NCBI RefSeq assembly: GCF_023887685.1
Contig: NZ_JAMWMR010000005.1
Coordinates: 186,001-250,000, forward strand
Length of the DNA stretch: 64,000 nucleotides
Direction of reading: 5' to 3'
From: Streptomyces macrolidinus
GTDB taxonomy: Bacteria > Actinomycetota > Actinomycetes > Streptomycetales > Streptomycetaceae
Shown here: in pieces, positions 27,981 through 38,600 of the stretch
How the letters are laid out: each line of letters begins with the position of its first letter
How positions within the stretch are numbered: position 1 is the stretch's first letter
The notes under the pieces: model-generated
Database searches by the model: none
What the model was told of the DNA's origin: nothing
Seen by the model: the letters and a program-made list of their open reading frames with translations, nothing else
Made by a program: the position numbers and the translations under genes

Positions 27981-29018
27981 TCACCACGGTCCGCTGTCCT
28001 GGTGCTCCCCCGACGCTATCGCGAGCAGCCGCTCGGCCTTCAGCTCCGTCTCGCGCCACTCCCCCTCGGGGTCGGAGCCCCAGGTGATGCCCGCGCCCGC
28101 GCCGAAGCGCAGGGCGCCCGCGTCCCGGTCGATCCAGAAGGTGCGGATGCCGACGGCCAGCTCCCCCGTCCCCCGGTCCGCGTCGACCCAGCCGATGCCG
28201 CCGCAGTAGGGGCCGCGGGGCGCGGTCTCCAGGGCGTCGATGATCCTGAGGGCGCTGGACTTGGGGGCTCCGGTGATCGAGCCCGCGGGGAAGGTGGCCG
28301 CGAGCAACTCCGGCCAGCCCGCCTCCGCGCGCAGTTCACCGCGGATCGTGGAGACGAGGTGGACCAGGCCGGGGTGCTTCTCGACGGCGCACAGATCGGG
28401 AACGGTCACGCTGCCGGTGACACACACGCGCCCGAGGTCGTTGCGGACCAGGTCCGCGATCATCACGTTCTCGGCGTGGTCCTTCTCCCCGAGGTCCGCC
28501 TCGGTGCGCCCGGTGCCCTTGATCGGCCCGGACTCCACGTCGCGGCCGGCGCGGCGCAGGAACAGTTCGGGGGAGGCGGTGGCGATCTCCACGCCGTGCT
28601 CCGGCAGGCGGATCGTGCCCGCGTACGGCGCCGGGTTGCCGCGCGCGAGCACGGCGGTCAGGGCGTCCACGTCGGCGTCGGGTGCGATCGGCGCGGAGAG
28701 CACGCGGCAGAGGTTCACCTGGTAGACCTCGCCGGCCGCGATGTGCTCGCGGATGCGCCGTACGCCCGCCGTGTACGCGGCGTGGTCGAGGGAGGACGTC
28801 CAGTCGTCGGCCGCCGGGCCCCGCCAGCTTCCCGGTACGGGGGCGGGGACCGGTGCCTCGCGCACCTCGCGGAAGCGGGCGCAGGTCAGCCGCCCCTCGT
28901 AGTCCGCGCAGACGGCCCAGAAGCCGGAGGAGTCGAGCGCCGCGGGGTCGTGGGTGACATCGAGGAGTCCCGTGGCGACACGGTCGCCGAAACGGGCGAG
29001 AGGGGGTAGTTCGAGCAC
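27981..29018 (-). CDS. pabB: Aminodeoxychorismate synthase component I
   Basis: 345 residues of the chorismate-binding family (TrpE/PabB/MenF). The GPIKGTGR motif carries the lysine typical of PabB where TrpE has alanine. AGSITGAPK and the C-terminal GAGAGITWGSDPEGEW block are present. It pairs with the downstream pabC-like gene for folate 4-aminobenzoate; no PabA glutaminase is nearby. GTG at 29018 has no Shine-Dalgarno but TAGACT lies 7 nt upstream, so the mRNA may be leaderless. Confidence 0.87.
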   Translation of the reverse strand: MLELPPLARFGDRVATGLLDVTHDPAALDSSGFWAVCADYEGRLTCARFREVREAPVPAPVPGSWRGPAADDWTSSLDHAAYTAGVRRIREHIAAGEVYQVNLCRVLSAPIAPDADVDALTAVLARGNPAPYAGTIRLPEHGVEIATASPELFLRRAGRDVESGPIKGTGRTEADLGEKDHAENVMIADLVRNDLGRVCVTGSVTVPDLCAVEKHPGLVHLVSTIRGELRAEAGWPELLAATFPAGSITGAPKSSALRIIDALETAPRGPYCGGIGWVDADRGTGELAVGIRTFWIDRDAGALRFGAGAGITWGSDPEGEWRETELKAERLLAIASGEHQDSGPW

Positions 29019-29025
29019 GTTGTCG

Positions 29026-29031
29026 AGTCTA
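29026..29031 (-). promoter_or_regulatory. -10 box for a leaderless pabB transcript
   Basis: TAGACT on the minus strand with 7 nt between it and the GTG start. That is the spacing expected when transcription starts at the first base of the start codon. No clear -35. Confidence 0.5.
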
Positions 29032-29127
29032 GGGACGGGGCTCCCGCGCGAGGCCGCGAGGATCCGCTCAGGCGCCCTGACCACGTCGTCGAGCAGGGGC
29101 AACGCAGCACCCTGCGCAAACGCGTTT

Positions 29128-29155
29128 TTGTACTGGCCCGGGAATCCGCTAGAGT
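29128..29155 (+). promoter_or_regulatory. Promoter of the tRNA Gly-Cys-Val operon
   Basis: TTGTAC (29128-29133) and TAGAGT (29150-29155) are spaced 16 bp, about 40 bp before tRNA-Gly. A vegetative sigma-70-type promoter driving the five-gene tRNA cluster. Confidence 0.7.
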
Positions 29156-29196
29156 TCAACACGTCGCCGGGACGCGGAAGCGGACCGAAACGACAG

Positions 29197-29269
29197 GCGG
29201 ACGTAGCTCAGTTGGTAGAGCGCAACCTTGCCAAGGTTGAGGTCGCGAGTTCGAGCCTCGTCGTCCGCT
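29197..29269 (+). tRNA. tRNA-Gly(GCC)
   Basis: 73 nt. Acceptor GCGGACG/CGTCCGC, anticodon stem CAACC/GGTTG with loop TTGCCAA, anticodon GCC, T-loop TTCGAGC. CCA not encoded. First gene of the cluster. Confidence 0.96.
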
Positions 29270-29305
29270 CGAAGGAAGCAGGGGATCCCGATCCCTTGCA
29301 CTCCT

Positions 29306-29376
29306 GGTGGAGTGGCCGAGAGGCGAGGCAACGGCCTGCAAAGCCGTCTACACGGGTTCAAATCCCGTCTCCACCT
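29306..29376 (+). tRNA. tRNA-Cys(GCA)
   Basis: 71 nt. Acceptor GGTGGAG/CTCCACC, anticodon stem ACGGC/GCCGT with loop CTGCAAA, anticodon GCA, T-loop TTCAAAT. Here the CCA end is encoded (29377-29379), unlike its neighbours. Confidence 0.95.
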
Positions 29377-29380
29377 CCAA

Positions 29381-29452
29381 GGACGATTAGCTCAGCGGGA
29401 GAGCGCTTCCCTGACACGGAAGAGGTCACTGGTTCAATCCCAGTATCGTCCA
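29381..29452 (+). tRNA. tRNA-Val(GAC), copy 1
   Basis: 72 nt. Acceptor GGACGAT/ATCGTCC, anticodon stem CTTCC/GGAAG with loop CTGACAC, anticodon GAC. Identical to copy 3. Confidence 0.95.
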
Positions 29453-29493
29453 CTGGTCCGCAAGGACCCGCACCACGATCCGCTAGGATCCCC

Positions 29494-29565
29494 GCGCGAT
29501 TAGCTCAGCGGGAGAGCGCTTCCCTGACACGGAAGAGGTCACTGGTTCAATCCCAGTATCGCGCA
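29494..29565 (+). tRNA. tRNA-Val(GAC), copy 2, variant acceptor
   Basis: 72 nt, same internal sequence as copies 1 and 3 but the acceptor stem is GCGCGAT/ATCGCGC. Changes on both strands keep full pairing, so it looks functional. Confidence 0.93.
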
Positions 29566-29608
29566 CGCAGTACGCATGACCCTCTCTTCGGAGTGGTCAT
29601 GATCCCGA

Positions 29609-29680
29609 GGACGATTAGCTCAGCGGGAGAGCGCTTCCCTGACACGGAAGAGGTCACTGGTTCAATCCCAGTATCGTCCA
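29609..29680 (+). tRNA. tRNA-Val(GAC), copy 3
   Basis: 72 nt, identical to copy 1 with anticodon GAC. Last gene of the tRNA cluster; a terminator follows directly. Confidence 0.95.
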
Positions 29681-29686
29681 CACTTC

Positions 29687-29716
29687 GAAGCCCCCGGCCT
29701 TGTGGTCGGGGGCTTC
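29687..29716. terminator. Terminator of the tRNA operon
   Basis: Perfect 10-bp inverted repeat (29687-29696 with 29707-29716), 7 bp after tRNA-Val copy 3. It lies between the tRNA cluster and the convergent zinc-ribbon gene and may serve both. Confidence 0.75.
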
Positions 29717-29725
29717 CGCGTGCCC

Positions 29726-30010
29726 TCAGCTGGAGAACAGCATGTGGCCGAAGCTCTTGTGGCGGTGGTGGCCGTAGTGGCCGTGACCGCCGTGCGGGGC
29801 GCCCCAGGCGGGAGCCGCCGGATAGGCCGGCGGAGCGGGCTGCTGCGGATACGCCTGCGGAGCGGGCTGCGCCCACTGGGCCTCCACGCGCGTCAGGGCT
29901 TCCAGCTCCCCGTAGTCCAGGAAGATGCCGCGGCACCCGCTGCACTGCTCGATCTGGACGCCGTTGCGGTTGTACGTGTGCATCGGTGCATGACACTTCG
30001 GACACTGCAT
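29726..30010 (-). CDS. Zinc-ribbon (TFIIB-type) small protein
   Basis: 94 residues. A zinc ribbon with CPKC (3-6) and CSGC (23-26) is followed by GIFLDYGELEALTRVE, the hallmark of the zf-TFIIB family. The second half is Pro/Ala/Tyr-rich, ending in a Gly/His-rich tail. Function unknown. The ATG at 30010 has GAGGAG about 12 nt upstream. Confidence 0.85.
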   Translation of the reverse strand: MQCPKCHAPMHTYNRNGVQIEQCSGCRGIFLDYGELEALTRVEAQWAQPAPQAYPQQPAPPAYPAAPAWGAPHGGHGHYGHHRHKSFGHMLFSS

Positions 30011-30084
30011 GGTCGGCTCAACTCCTCGCCGGTCGGTGGTGCTTCGCCAGGTAGAGACTCGCTCCGGTCCTGGCCGGTTGCAGC

Positions 30085-31026
30085 CTATATCGCGCCTCCG
30101 TGCGTCAACTCCGGTGCGACGGCGCTCATTCGGACACAGGCGTCGACCATGGCCTGCTCCACCTCGTCCAACTCCCGCCCCTGCGTGTGGGACTTGACGA
30201 CGGCCAGGGCCGCCGTCTGCACGGTGAGGGCGCGAGCGGGGACGTCGAGAGCGGGCCAGGGGTCGCCCTCGGCGGGGACGGCCGGGCCGCCCTCCCGCCG
30301 GTACGCGGTGAGGAAGCGGGTCCACTCGTCGGGCGGGAGCAGCCCGCAGGCGTACCAGGCCGCCGGACGGGCCAGGTCCCAGGCCGGGTCGCCCACCCCC
30401 AGGTCGTCCACGTCGATGAGGCGCCAGGGGCCGGTGTCCGCGGGATGGCGTACGAGCTGGCCGAGGTGGAGGTCGCCGTGGCAGAGGTGCCGTGCGGAGG
30501 GCGGGGGCGCCTCGGCGCGGGCCCAGGCCGGCAGAGCGGACCAGGCGCGGAGCACGGGCCCGGCGGCGGGATGGGGACCCAGCATGCGCAGGCGCCGGAT
30601 CGCGCGGGCGGCCTTGGCGGGGCCGCGCATGGCGGGCAGGCCCGCGGGGGCCGGGGCCCGGTGCAGCCGGGCGAGGAGGGAGGCCGCCGCCTCCCAGGGG
30701 GCGTCCCACGGAGTGTCGGGGTCCACGGGGGTGCCGTAGGGCCAGCAGGTCACCTGGCGGCCGTGCACGGTGACGGGCGCGGGGTCGAGCGGGGCGAGGA
30801 GGACGTCGGGGAGGCGGGCCGCGACGGTCAGGCGGAGCGAGAGCCCGGCGGGATCGGTGCCGGGGTCGTGAGCCTTGGCGACGACGCCGCCGTGGCGGAC
30901 GACGACCGCGTCGTCCGCGCGGTCGGCGAGGACCGTGTCGGGGTCCGGGCAGCGGCAGTTCGTGCCGGGGTTCGCGTGCGCTGCGGCGCGTGCCGTCGCG
31001 GTGAGCGCGGGCAGAAGGGCGTTCAC
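30085..31026 (-). CDS. Aminoglycoside-phosphotransferase-fold protein
   Basis: 313 residues of the APH/choline-kinase fold. The catalytic loop is CHGDLHLGQLV and the metal-binding motif is IDVDDLGVGDPAWD. The N-terminal lobe is degenerate, though VVVRHGGVVAKAH may provide the ATP lysine. No resistance role can be inferred. Start GTG at 31026 with AGGGAA upstream. Confidence 0.85.
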   Translation of the reverse strand: MNALLPALTATARAAAHANPGTNCRCPDPDTVLADRADDAVVVRHGGVVAKAHDPGTDPAGLSLRLTVAARLPDVLLAPLDPAPVTVHGRQVTCWPYGTPVDPDTPWDAPWEAAASLLARLHRAPAPAGLPAMRGPAKAARAIRRLRMLGPHPAAGPVLRAWSALPAWARAEAPPPSARHLCHGDLHLGQLVRHPADTGPWRLIDVDDLGVGDPAWDLARPAAWYACGLLPPDEWTRFLTAYRREGGPAVPAEGDPWPALDVPARALTVQTAALAVVKSHTQGRELDEVEQAMVDACVRMSAVAPELTHGGAI

Positions 31027-31115
31027 GGGCTTCCCTGAGTGGGTCCGAGGCTGTGCCCGGAAGCGTACGGGGGCGGGTGCGTACGTACGGGCAGGGGCCG
31101 GTGGCGGCCATGGCA

Positions 31116-31147
31116 ACGCCCGCGCAGCTCCCCAGCTACGCGGGCGT
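31116..31147 (-). terminator. Hairpin after the small membrane-protein gene
   Basis: Perfect 9-bp inverted repeat (31116-31124 with 31139-31147) between the 69-residue gene and the phosphotransferase-fold gene, both on the minus strand. Confidence 0.45.
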
Positions 31148-31234
31148 CTGTGCCGTCCGCCGCACCCCCGTCCCCACGGGGTTTCATGGGTGGATGTCCC
31201 CGCCCGGACCGCTCTTCCGGGCCCGGGGCGCCGC

Positions 31235-31444
31235 TCAGCGCCCCAGCATCACTCCCACGGACGACGCTTGTGTGACCACTGCGTCCCAGCCGCCGAACAC
31301 GTACACCAGCAGGGTCGCCAGGGGGAGGACCATCGCCGTCGCCACCAGCGGGTGGCGACGACCGGAGCGGCGGGTGCCGAACGCGGCGCCGTACGCCTTG
31401 CGCCCCTGCGTGCGGACCATCGTCCGCGGTGCCGTCTGGGCCAT
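31235..31444 (-). CDS. Small membrane protein (69 aa)
   Basis: A basic N-terminal half (TMVRTQGRKAYGAAFGTRRSGRRH) is followed by one hydrophobic helix (about 33-49). GGAGAG about 5 nt before the ATG at 31444 supports it as a real gene. Function unknown; probably a small inner-membrane protein with a positively charged cytosolic tail. Confidence 0.7.
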   Translation of the reverse strand: MAQTAPRTMVRTQGRKAYGAAFGTRRSGRRHPLVATAMVLPLATLLVYVFGGWDAVVTQASSVGVMLGR

Positions 31445-32112
31445 GGTCCCTCTCCTGACCGTGGTTCTGTTGTCCTTGGCAGCGGCGAGTGTCCGACCTC
31501 GGGGGACGAGTACCGCACCCGCCGCTTGACTTCAAACCTAGGCGCCGGGCCGGGTGCGGGGCGTCATGCCCTCGTACCGATTGCGGGCCTCCCGGAGGAT
31601 GAGCCCTGCGCCGGGGTGTACTCCTCTGGGTGGAGACGCGCGCCCGGATCTCAGGGTCCTCCCGGAGGGGACGTCTGACGTGCCCCTTGTGCCCGGAGAG
31701 CGACGCCCCGTTCCGCCCGAGGCGCGCCGTGCGCACAACACCCCTTCCCCACCGGCCGGAAGGCTTCGGGACCCACCGTCGGGTGACTTCACTCACTTCC
31801 GTGACGCCGTCGCGCGGCGGTCTCCGCGCCTCATGAGCCGCGCCGTCCACCACCGCTCCCCGCCCCGGCGTCCTGTCCTCGGCCGCTGCGGCCACCTCCG
31901 CACGTTCCTTGGTGAGCACCTCAACCTCCCTGCCAGGGCCGGGGGTTGGGATCGGAAGTGAGACACGGCCGTCCGGTTCGCCGTTGCGCTGACCGTCTGT
32001 CAAGTCGCTTCCCCCGTAACGACAATCGATCGGTACGAGAGGGCGCGGCCTCTGCGCGCACCCGGCCGTGGAAACGTAAGCTGTGGCACGGCAGACGGAC
32101 CGGGCAGCGGGG
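31445..32112. other. Large gap upstream of the kinase gene
   Basis: 668 bp between the divergent small membrane protein and the kinase. Open frames here lack ribosome sites and normal codon bias. TAAGCT (32077-32082), about 30 bp before the kinase ATG, could be a -10 box. Nothing else recognisable. Confidence 0.4.
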
Positions 32113-33386
<1,274 letters not shown>

Positions 33387-33396
<10 letters not shown>

Positions 33397-34205
33397 GGGC
33401 GTCCGGTGGCCACCGCGTAGAAGGCGACCGCGGCTGCCGCGCCCACGTTGAGGGAGTCGACGCCGTGGGCCATGGGGATACGGACCCATTCGTCCGCCGC
33501 GGCCAGTGCCCGGCCGGTCAGGCCGCTGCCCTCCGCGCCGAGCATCAGGGCGACGCGCTCCTTCGTGTGCGGTGCCGTCTCCTCAAGGGTCTTGGCCCGC
33601 TCGTCGGGGGTCAGCGCGAGGAGCGTGAAGCCCGCCTCGCGGACCGACTCCAGACCCCGCGGCCAGGTGTCGAGACGCGCGTACGGCACCGAGAAGACCG
33701 CGCCCATGGAGACCTTCACGCTGCGGCGGTAGAGCGGGTCGGCGCAGTCGGGGGACAGCAGGACCGCGTCCATGCCGAGGGCCGCCGCCGAGCGGAATAT
33801 GGCCCCGATGTTGGTGTGGTCGTTCACCGACTCCATGATCACGACCCGGCGGGTGGTGGCCAGGAGTTCGTCCGCCGTGGGCAGCGGCTTGCGCCGCAGG
33901 GAGGCGAGCGCGCCGCGGTGCACGTGGTAGCCGGTGACCTGCTCGGCGAGGTCCGGGGTGACCACGTAGACCGGGGCCGGGAGTTCGTCGATGACGTCCC
34001 GCATGACGTCGACCCACTTCGCGGTCAGCAGCATGGACCGCGTCTCGTAACCGGCGCTCCTGGCCCGCCGGATGACCTTCTCGCCCTCCGCGATGAACAG
34101 GCCCTCGGCGGGTTCGCGCCTGCGGCGCAGCTCCACGTCGGTCAGGCCGGTGTAGTCGTGCAGGCGCGGGTCGTCGGGGTCCTCGATGGTGATGAGTTCG
34201 GCCAC
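33387..34205 (-). CDS. TrmH/SpoU-family RNA 2'-O-methyltransferase
   Basis: 272 residues. An N-terminal substrate-binding domain starts at PAEGLFIAEGEKVIRRA, followed by the SPOUT domain with motif 1 NDHTNIGAIFRSAAALG, motif 2 LMLGAEGSGL and motif 3 IPMAHGVDSLNVGAAAAV. It methylates a ribose in rRNA or tRNA with SAM; the target nucleotide is not predictable. GTG start. Confidence 0.92.
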
Positions 34206-34269
34206 GGGGTGTTACTGCCTTGTCGTGAAGGGGGTGCGGGCGGCTGGACGGGAGGGCGGGTGACCCGGG

Positions 34270-35496
34270 TTACCGGGCGGGGCCCACGGTGACGACCTCG
34301 CCGATGACGATGACCGCCGGGGGCTTCACGCCCTCGGCCCGTACGGTCTCCTCGACCGTCGCGAGCGTCGCGTCGACGCGGCGCTGGGCGGCCGTCGTGC
34401 CCTCCTGGACCAGGGCGACGGGGGTGTCGGGTGCCTTGCCGTGGGCGACGAGCGTCTCGGCGATCTTGCCGATCTTGTCGACGCCCATGAGGACGACGAG
34501 GGTGCCGGTCAGCTTCGCCAGGGACGGCCAGTCGACCAGCGAGCGTGCGTCGTCCGGGGCGACATGGCCGCTGACCACCGTGAACTCATGGGCGACACCG
34601 CGATGGGTGACGGGGATCCCGGCGGCGCCCGGCACCGAGATCGAGCTGGAGATGCCCGGGACCACCGTGCAGGGTATGCCCGCCTCGGCCAGCGCCTGGG
34701 CCTCCTCCATGCCGCGGCCGAAGACGAAGGGGTCGCCGCCCTTGAGCCGGACGACCGACTTGCCCTGCCGCGCGTGTTCGATCAGCGCGTCGTTGATGGC
34801 CTCCTGGGCCATGAACCGGCCGTACGGGATCTTCGCCGCGTCGATCACCTCGACATGCGGCGGGAGTTCGGCGAGCAGGTCGCGGGGTCCGAGGCGGTCC
34901 GCGATGACCACGTCGGCCTCGGCGAGCAGCCGTCGGCCGCGGACGGTGATCAGGTCCGGGTCGCCGGGGCCGCCGCCGACCAGGGCGACACCGGGGGTGC
35001 GGGTGCGGTGGTGCGGGGCGACGAGGGTGCCGTCGCGCAGACCCTCCACCACCGCGTCGCGGACGGCCGCGGTGTGCCGGGGGTCGCGGCCCCGGGCGTC
35101 GGTGGTGAGCACGGCGACCGTGACGCCCTCGCTGCGGCCGGTCGCGGGGGTCCAGGCGGTGGCCGCGTCGGCGTCGTCGGAGCGCACGCACCACACCCGG
35201 TGCGTCTCGGCCTCCGCGGAGGCCAGGGAGTTCGCCTCGGGGTCGTCGGTGGCGATGAGGGCGTACCAGGCGTCCGCCAGGTCACCGGGCCGGTACGGGC
35301 GCTTCAGCCAGGTGATCTCGCCGGTGTCCGCCATGGCCTCGACCGAGGGGGTCGCCTCGGGGGACACCAGGTGGACGTCCGCGCCGGCCGCGATCAGCGC
35401 GGGCAGACGGCGCTGGGCGACCTGGCCGCCGCCGAGCACGACGACACGGCGACCACCGAGGCGGAGCCCTACGGGGTAAGGGGGATGTGCGGCCAT
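34270..35496 (-). CDS. Uroporphyrinogen-III C-methyltransferase / precorrin-2 dehydrogenase fusion
   Basis: 408 residues, CysG-like. The N-terminal NAD-binding domain (VVVLGGGQVAQRRLPALIAAGADV) oxidises precorrin-2. From about residue 167 the SUMT domain (VALVGGGPGDPDLITVRG, VVRLKGGDPFVFGRG, VPGISSSISVPGAAGIPVTHRG) adds two methyls to uroporphyrinogen III. It feeds siroheme and cobalamin. It neighbours the BluB-CobT gene, which ends 142 bp upstream. Confidence 0.93.
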   Translation of the reverse strand: MAAHPPYPVGLRLGGRRVVVLGGGQVAQRRLPALIAAGADVHLVSPEATPSVEAMADTGEITWLKRPYRPGDLADAWYALIATDDPEANSLASAEAETHRVWCVRSDDADAATAWTPATGRSEGVTVAVLTTDARGRDPRHTAAVRDAVVEGLRDGTLVAPHHRTRTPGVALVGGGPGDPDLITVRGRRLLAEADVVIADRLGPRDLLAELPPHVEVIDAAKIPYGRFMAQEAINDALIEHARQGKSVVRLKGGDPFVFGRGMEEAQALAEAGIPCTVVPGISSSISVPGAAGIPVTHRGVAHEFTVVSGHVAPDDARSLVDWPSLAKLTGTLVVLMGVDKIGKIAETLVAHGKAPDTPVALVQEGTTAAQRRVDATLATVEETVRAEGVKPPAVIVIGEVVTVGPAR

Positions 35497-35579
35497 GGAG
35501 GTGCGGCTCCTCTTGCGGCGATGCGGTACCGGGCCTCTGCGGCGGTGAAGGGCCCTGACGTGGGGATCCTATGCGGGCC

Positions 35580-35618
35580 GCGGCGGCGCTCGGCCGGGTG
35601 GGGGCCGAGCACCGCCGC
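35580..35618 (-). terminator. Terminator after bluB-cobT
   Basis: 16-bp inverted repeat with one mismatch (35580-35595 with 35603-35618), 7-nt loop, 20 bp past the bluB-cobT stop. It should separate it from the SUMT gene. Confidence 0.6.
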
Positions 35619-35638
35619 TTGCGTGCCCTGCTGGAGCC

Positions 35639-38600
35639 CTACTTCTCGGTGACTCCCGCCGTGTCGAACGTCGCCACCTCGTGCATCGCCCTGGCCGCGC
35701 TCTGGACCAGCGGCAGGGCCAGGATCGCGCCCGTGCCTTCGCCGAGGCGCAGGTCGAGGTCGACCAGGGGGCGCAGGCCCAGCTTGTTGAGGGCGGCGAC
35801 ATGGCCGGGCTCCGCGCTGCGGTGCCCGGCGACGCAGGCCGCGAGGACCTCGGGGGCGATCGCGCGGGCCACCAGCGCGGCGGCGCCCGCGCTGACACCG
35901 TCCAGGATCACCGGGGTCCGCAGGGACGCACCGCCCAGCAGCAGACCCACCATGGCCGCGTGCTCCAGCCCGCCGAACGCCGCCAGGACGCCGATCGGAT
36001 CGGCCGGATCCGGCTGGTGCAGGGCGATCGCACGCCGTACGACCTCTGTCTTGTGCGCCAGCGTCTCGTCGCTGACGCCCGTGCCACGGCCCGTCACCTC
36101 GGCGGGGTCGGTGCCGGTGAAGACCGAGATCAGGGCGGCCGAGGCCGTGGTGTTCGCGATGCCCATCTCACCGGTGAGCAGCGCCTTGTTGCCCGCTGCC
36201 ACCAGGTCGCGGGCCGTCTCGATGCCGACCTCGATCGCCTGCTTGACCTCCTCGCGGGTGAGCGCGGGGCCGGCCGTCATGTCCGCCGTGCCCGCGCGTA
36301 CCTTGCGCGGCAGCAGGCCCGGGGTGGCGGGCAGGTCGGCGGCCACGCCGACGTCGACGACACAGACCTCGGCGCCCACCTGGGTCGCGAAGGCGTTGCA
36401 CACCGCGCCGCCGCGCAGGAAGTTGGCGACCATCTGGCCGGTGACCTCCTGGGGCCAGGGGGTGACGCCCTGGGCGTGCACCCCGTGGTCCCCGGCGAAG
36501 ATCGCGACGGCCGCGGGCTCCGGGATCGGCGGCGGGCACTGCCGGGACAGGCCGGACAACTGCGCGGAGATGATCTCCAGCATGCCGAGCGCGCCCGCGG
36601 GCTTGGTCATCCGCTTCTGCCGCTCCCAGGCCTCGCCGAGGGCCTTCGCGTCCAGCGGGCGGATGCCCGCCACGGTCTCGGCGAGCAGGTCGTGCGGCTC
36701 CTCGCCGGGCAGCGCGCGGCGGCCGTACGTCTCCTCGTGCACGACCCAGGACAGCGGGCGGCGCTTGGACCAGCCCGCCTGCGTCAGCTCGGGCTCCTTC
36801 GGGAACTCGTCGACGTAGCCCATGCAGAGGTAGGCCACGACCTCCAGATGCTCGGGCAGGCCGAGGGCGCGGACCATCTCCCGCTCGTCGAAGAAGCTGA
36901 CCCAGCCGACGCCGAGGCCCTCGGCGCGGGCGGCGAGCCACAGGTTCTGGACGGCCAGCGCGGAGGAATACGGGGCCATCTGCGGCTGGGTGTGCCGACC
37001 GAGGGTGTGCCGACCGCCGCGGGTGGGGTCGGCCGTGACCACGATGTTCACCGGGGTGTCGAGGATGGCCTCGATCTTCAGTTCCTTGAACTGCTTCGCC
37101 CGGCCCTTGGGCAGCGACTTGGCGTACGCCTCGCGCTGGCGCTGGGCCAGTTCGTGCATCGTGCGACGCGTCTCGGCGGAGCGGATGACGACGAAGTCCC
37201 AGGGCTGGGAGTGCCCGACGGACGGCGCCGTGTGGGCCGCCTCCAGGACGCGCAGCAACACCTCGTGCGGGATCGGGTCGCTGCGGAAGCCGTTGCGGAT
37301 GTCGCGGCGCTCGCGCATCACGCGCAGCACCGCCTCGCGCTCGGCGTCGGCGTATCCGGGGGCGGCGGGTCCGGTGGACTCGCGTGCGTCCGCCTCGTCC
37401 TCGTCGTCCGCGCCCCTGGTCTCCAGGTCCTCCGCCTGCTGCGCGACCTCGGGGTCCGGGACGGGGTGGCCGGGCGCGGGGGCGTCGCCGTCACGGGGGG
37501 CCGGGACGGTGGGGACGGGCTGCTGGGGGGCCGGGGCGACAGGCGCGGGCTCCTCGACGGCTGCCGGGGTGACGGGCGCTTCGGCGACAGCCACGGGCTC
37601 CTGCTCGGCGGCCTCCGCGACCTCTTCGCCGGCGGCCACGGGCGCTTCGGCGACGACCGGGGCGGCGGCTACGGGCTCCTGGTCGTCGGCGGCGACCGGC
37701 GCGGGTTCCTGTACGGCGGGCTGCTCCGCGACGGACTCCTGTACGGCGGGCTGCTCCGCGACGGGCTCCTGCGCGGCAAGCTGCTCCTCGGCGGGAGCGG
37801 GCGGCGCGCTCGGGGCGGCATCCTCCACGACCATCGGCCGGGCTGCCTCGGGCTCCGCCGGGGCGGCGACCGGCTCGGCGGGCTCGGGCTGCTCGACGGG
37901 CACCTGCTCCTCGGACGCCTCGGGGGCGACGGGCGGGGCCGCCACGGCGTCCGGCACGGGCTGAGCCGGTACGGCTTCCTCGGGCTGCGCGGCCTCCGCG
38001 GTGAACTGCTGAGCGGCGTCCGGGACTTGAGCCGTGGCCTCGGGGGCGGGCTGCGGGTCCGGTACGGGGGTGACGGCCTCGGGGGCCGGGGCGGGCTCGG
38101 GCGCGGGCGGCACCGTGACCTCGGGGGCCGAGGGGACCACTGCTTCCGGCGCGGGGACGGCCGCTTCGACGGGGGGTGCGGGCGCTTCGGCCCGCGGCGG
38201 CGTGACGTCCACCGGCTGCGGAGCGTCCGGTACGGGGGCGGGCGGCGTGGCGTCCGGCACCTGTGCTTCCGCCGGAGGCGCGGCTTCCGGCTCCTGGGGG
38301 GCGACCGGGGCGGGCGTCTCCACCGCTGCCGGGGCGGCCTCGGGGGTCTGCGCGGTGGCCGGGGCGGGCTCGGGTACCGGCACTGCCTGGGCGGCGGCCA
38401 CGGGCGGCACCGTCGGCTGCGGCGCCTCCGCGGCGGCGACGGGCGCTGCGGACGGCTCGGACGTCTCCGCGACCGGCTCGACGGCGGCCGGGACCGCCTG
38501 CTCCTGGACCTGAGGCTCGGACACGACAGGCTCAGCGGCGACGGCCTGAGGCACGACGGCCTCGGGCGTGACGGCCTCGGGCACGACGGCCTCGGGCGTG

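Noticed and set aside
29197..29716. tRNA cluster as the attachment site of an integrated element
   Set aside because: No integrase, no repeated tRNA 3' end at a distance, and flanking genes are core.
31554..31961. Plus-strand ORF in the gap before the kinase
   Set aside because: Arg/Pro-rich with no ribosome site or coding bias; a competing frame is open on the other strand.
35497..35638. Cobalamin riboswitch before the SUMT gene
   Set aside because: Only 142 bp with a terminator hairpin; no B12-box core seen. A covariance-model scan would settle it.
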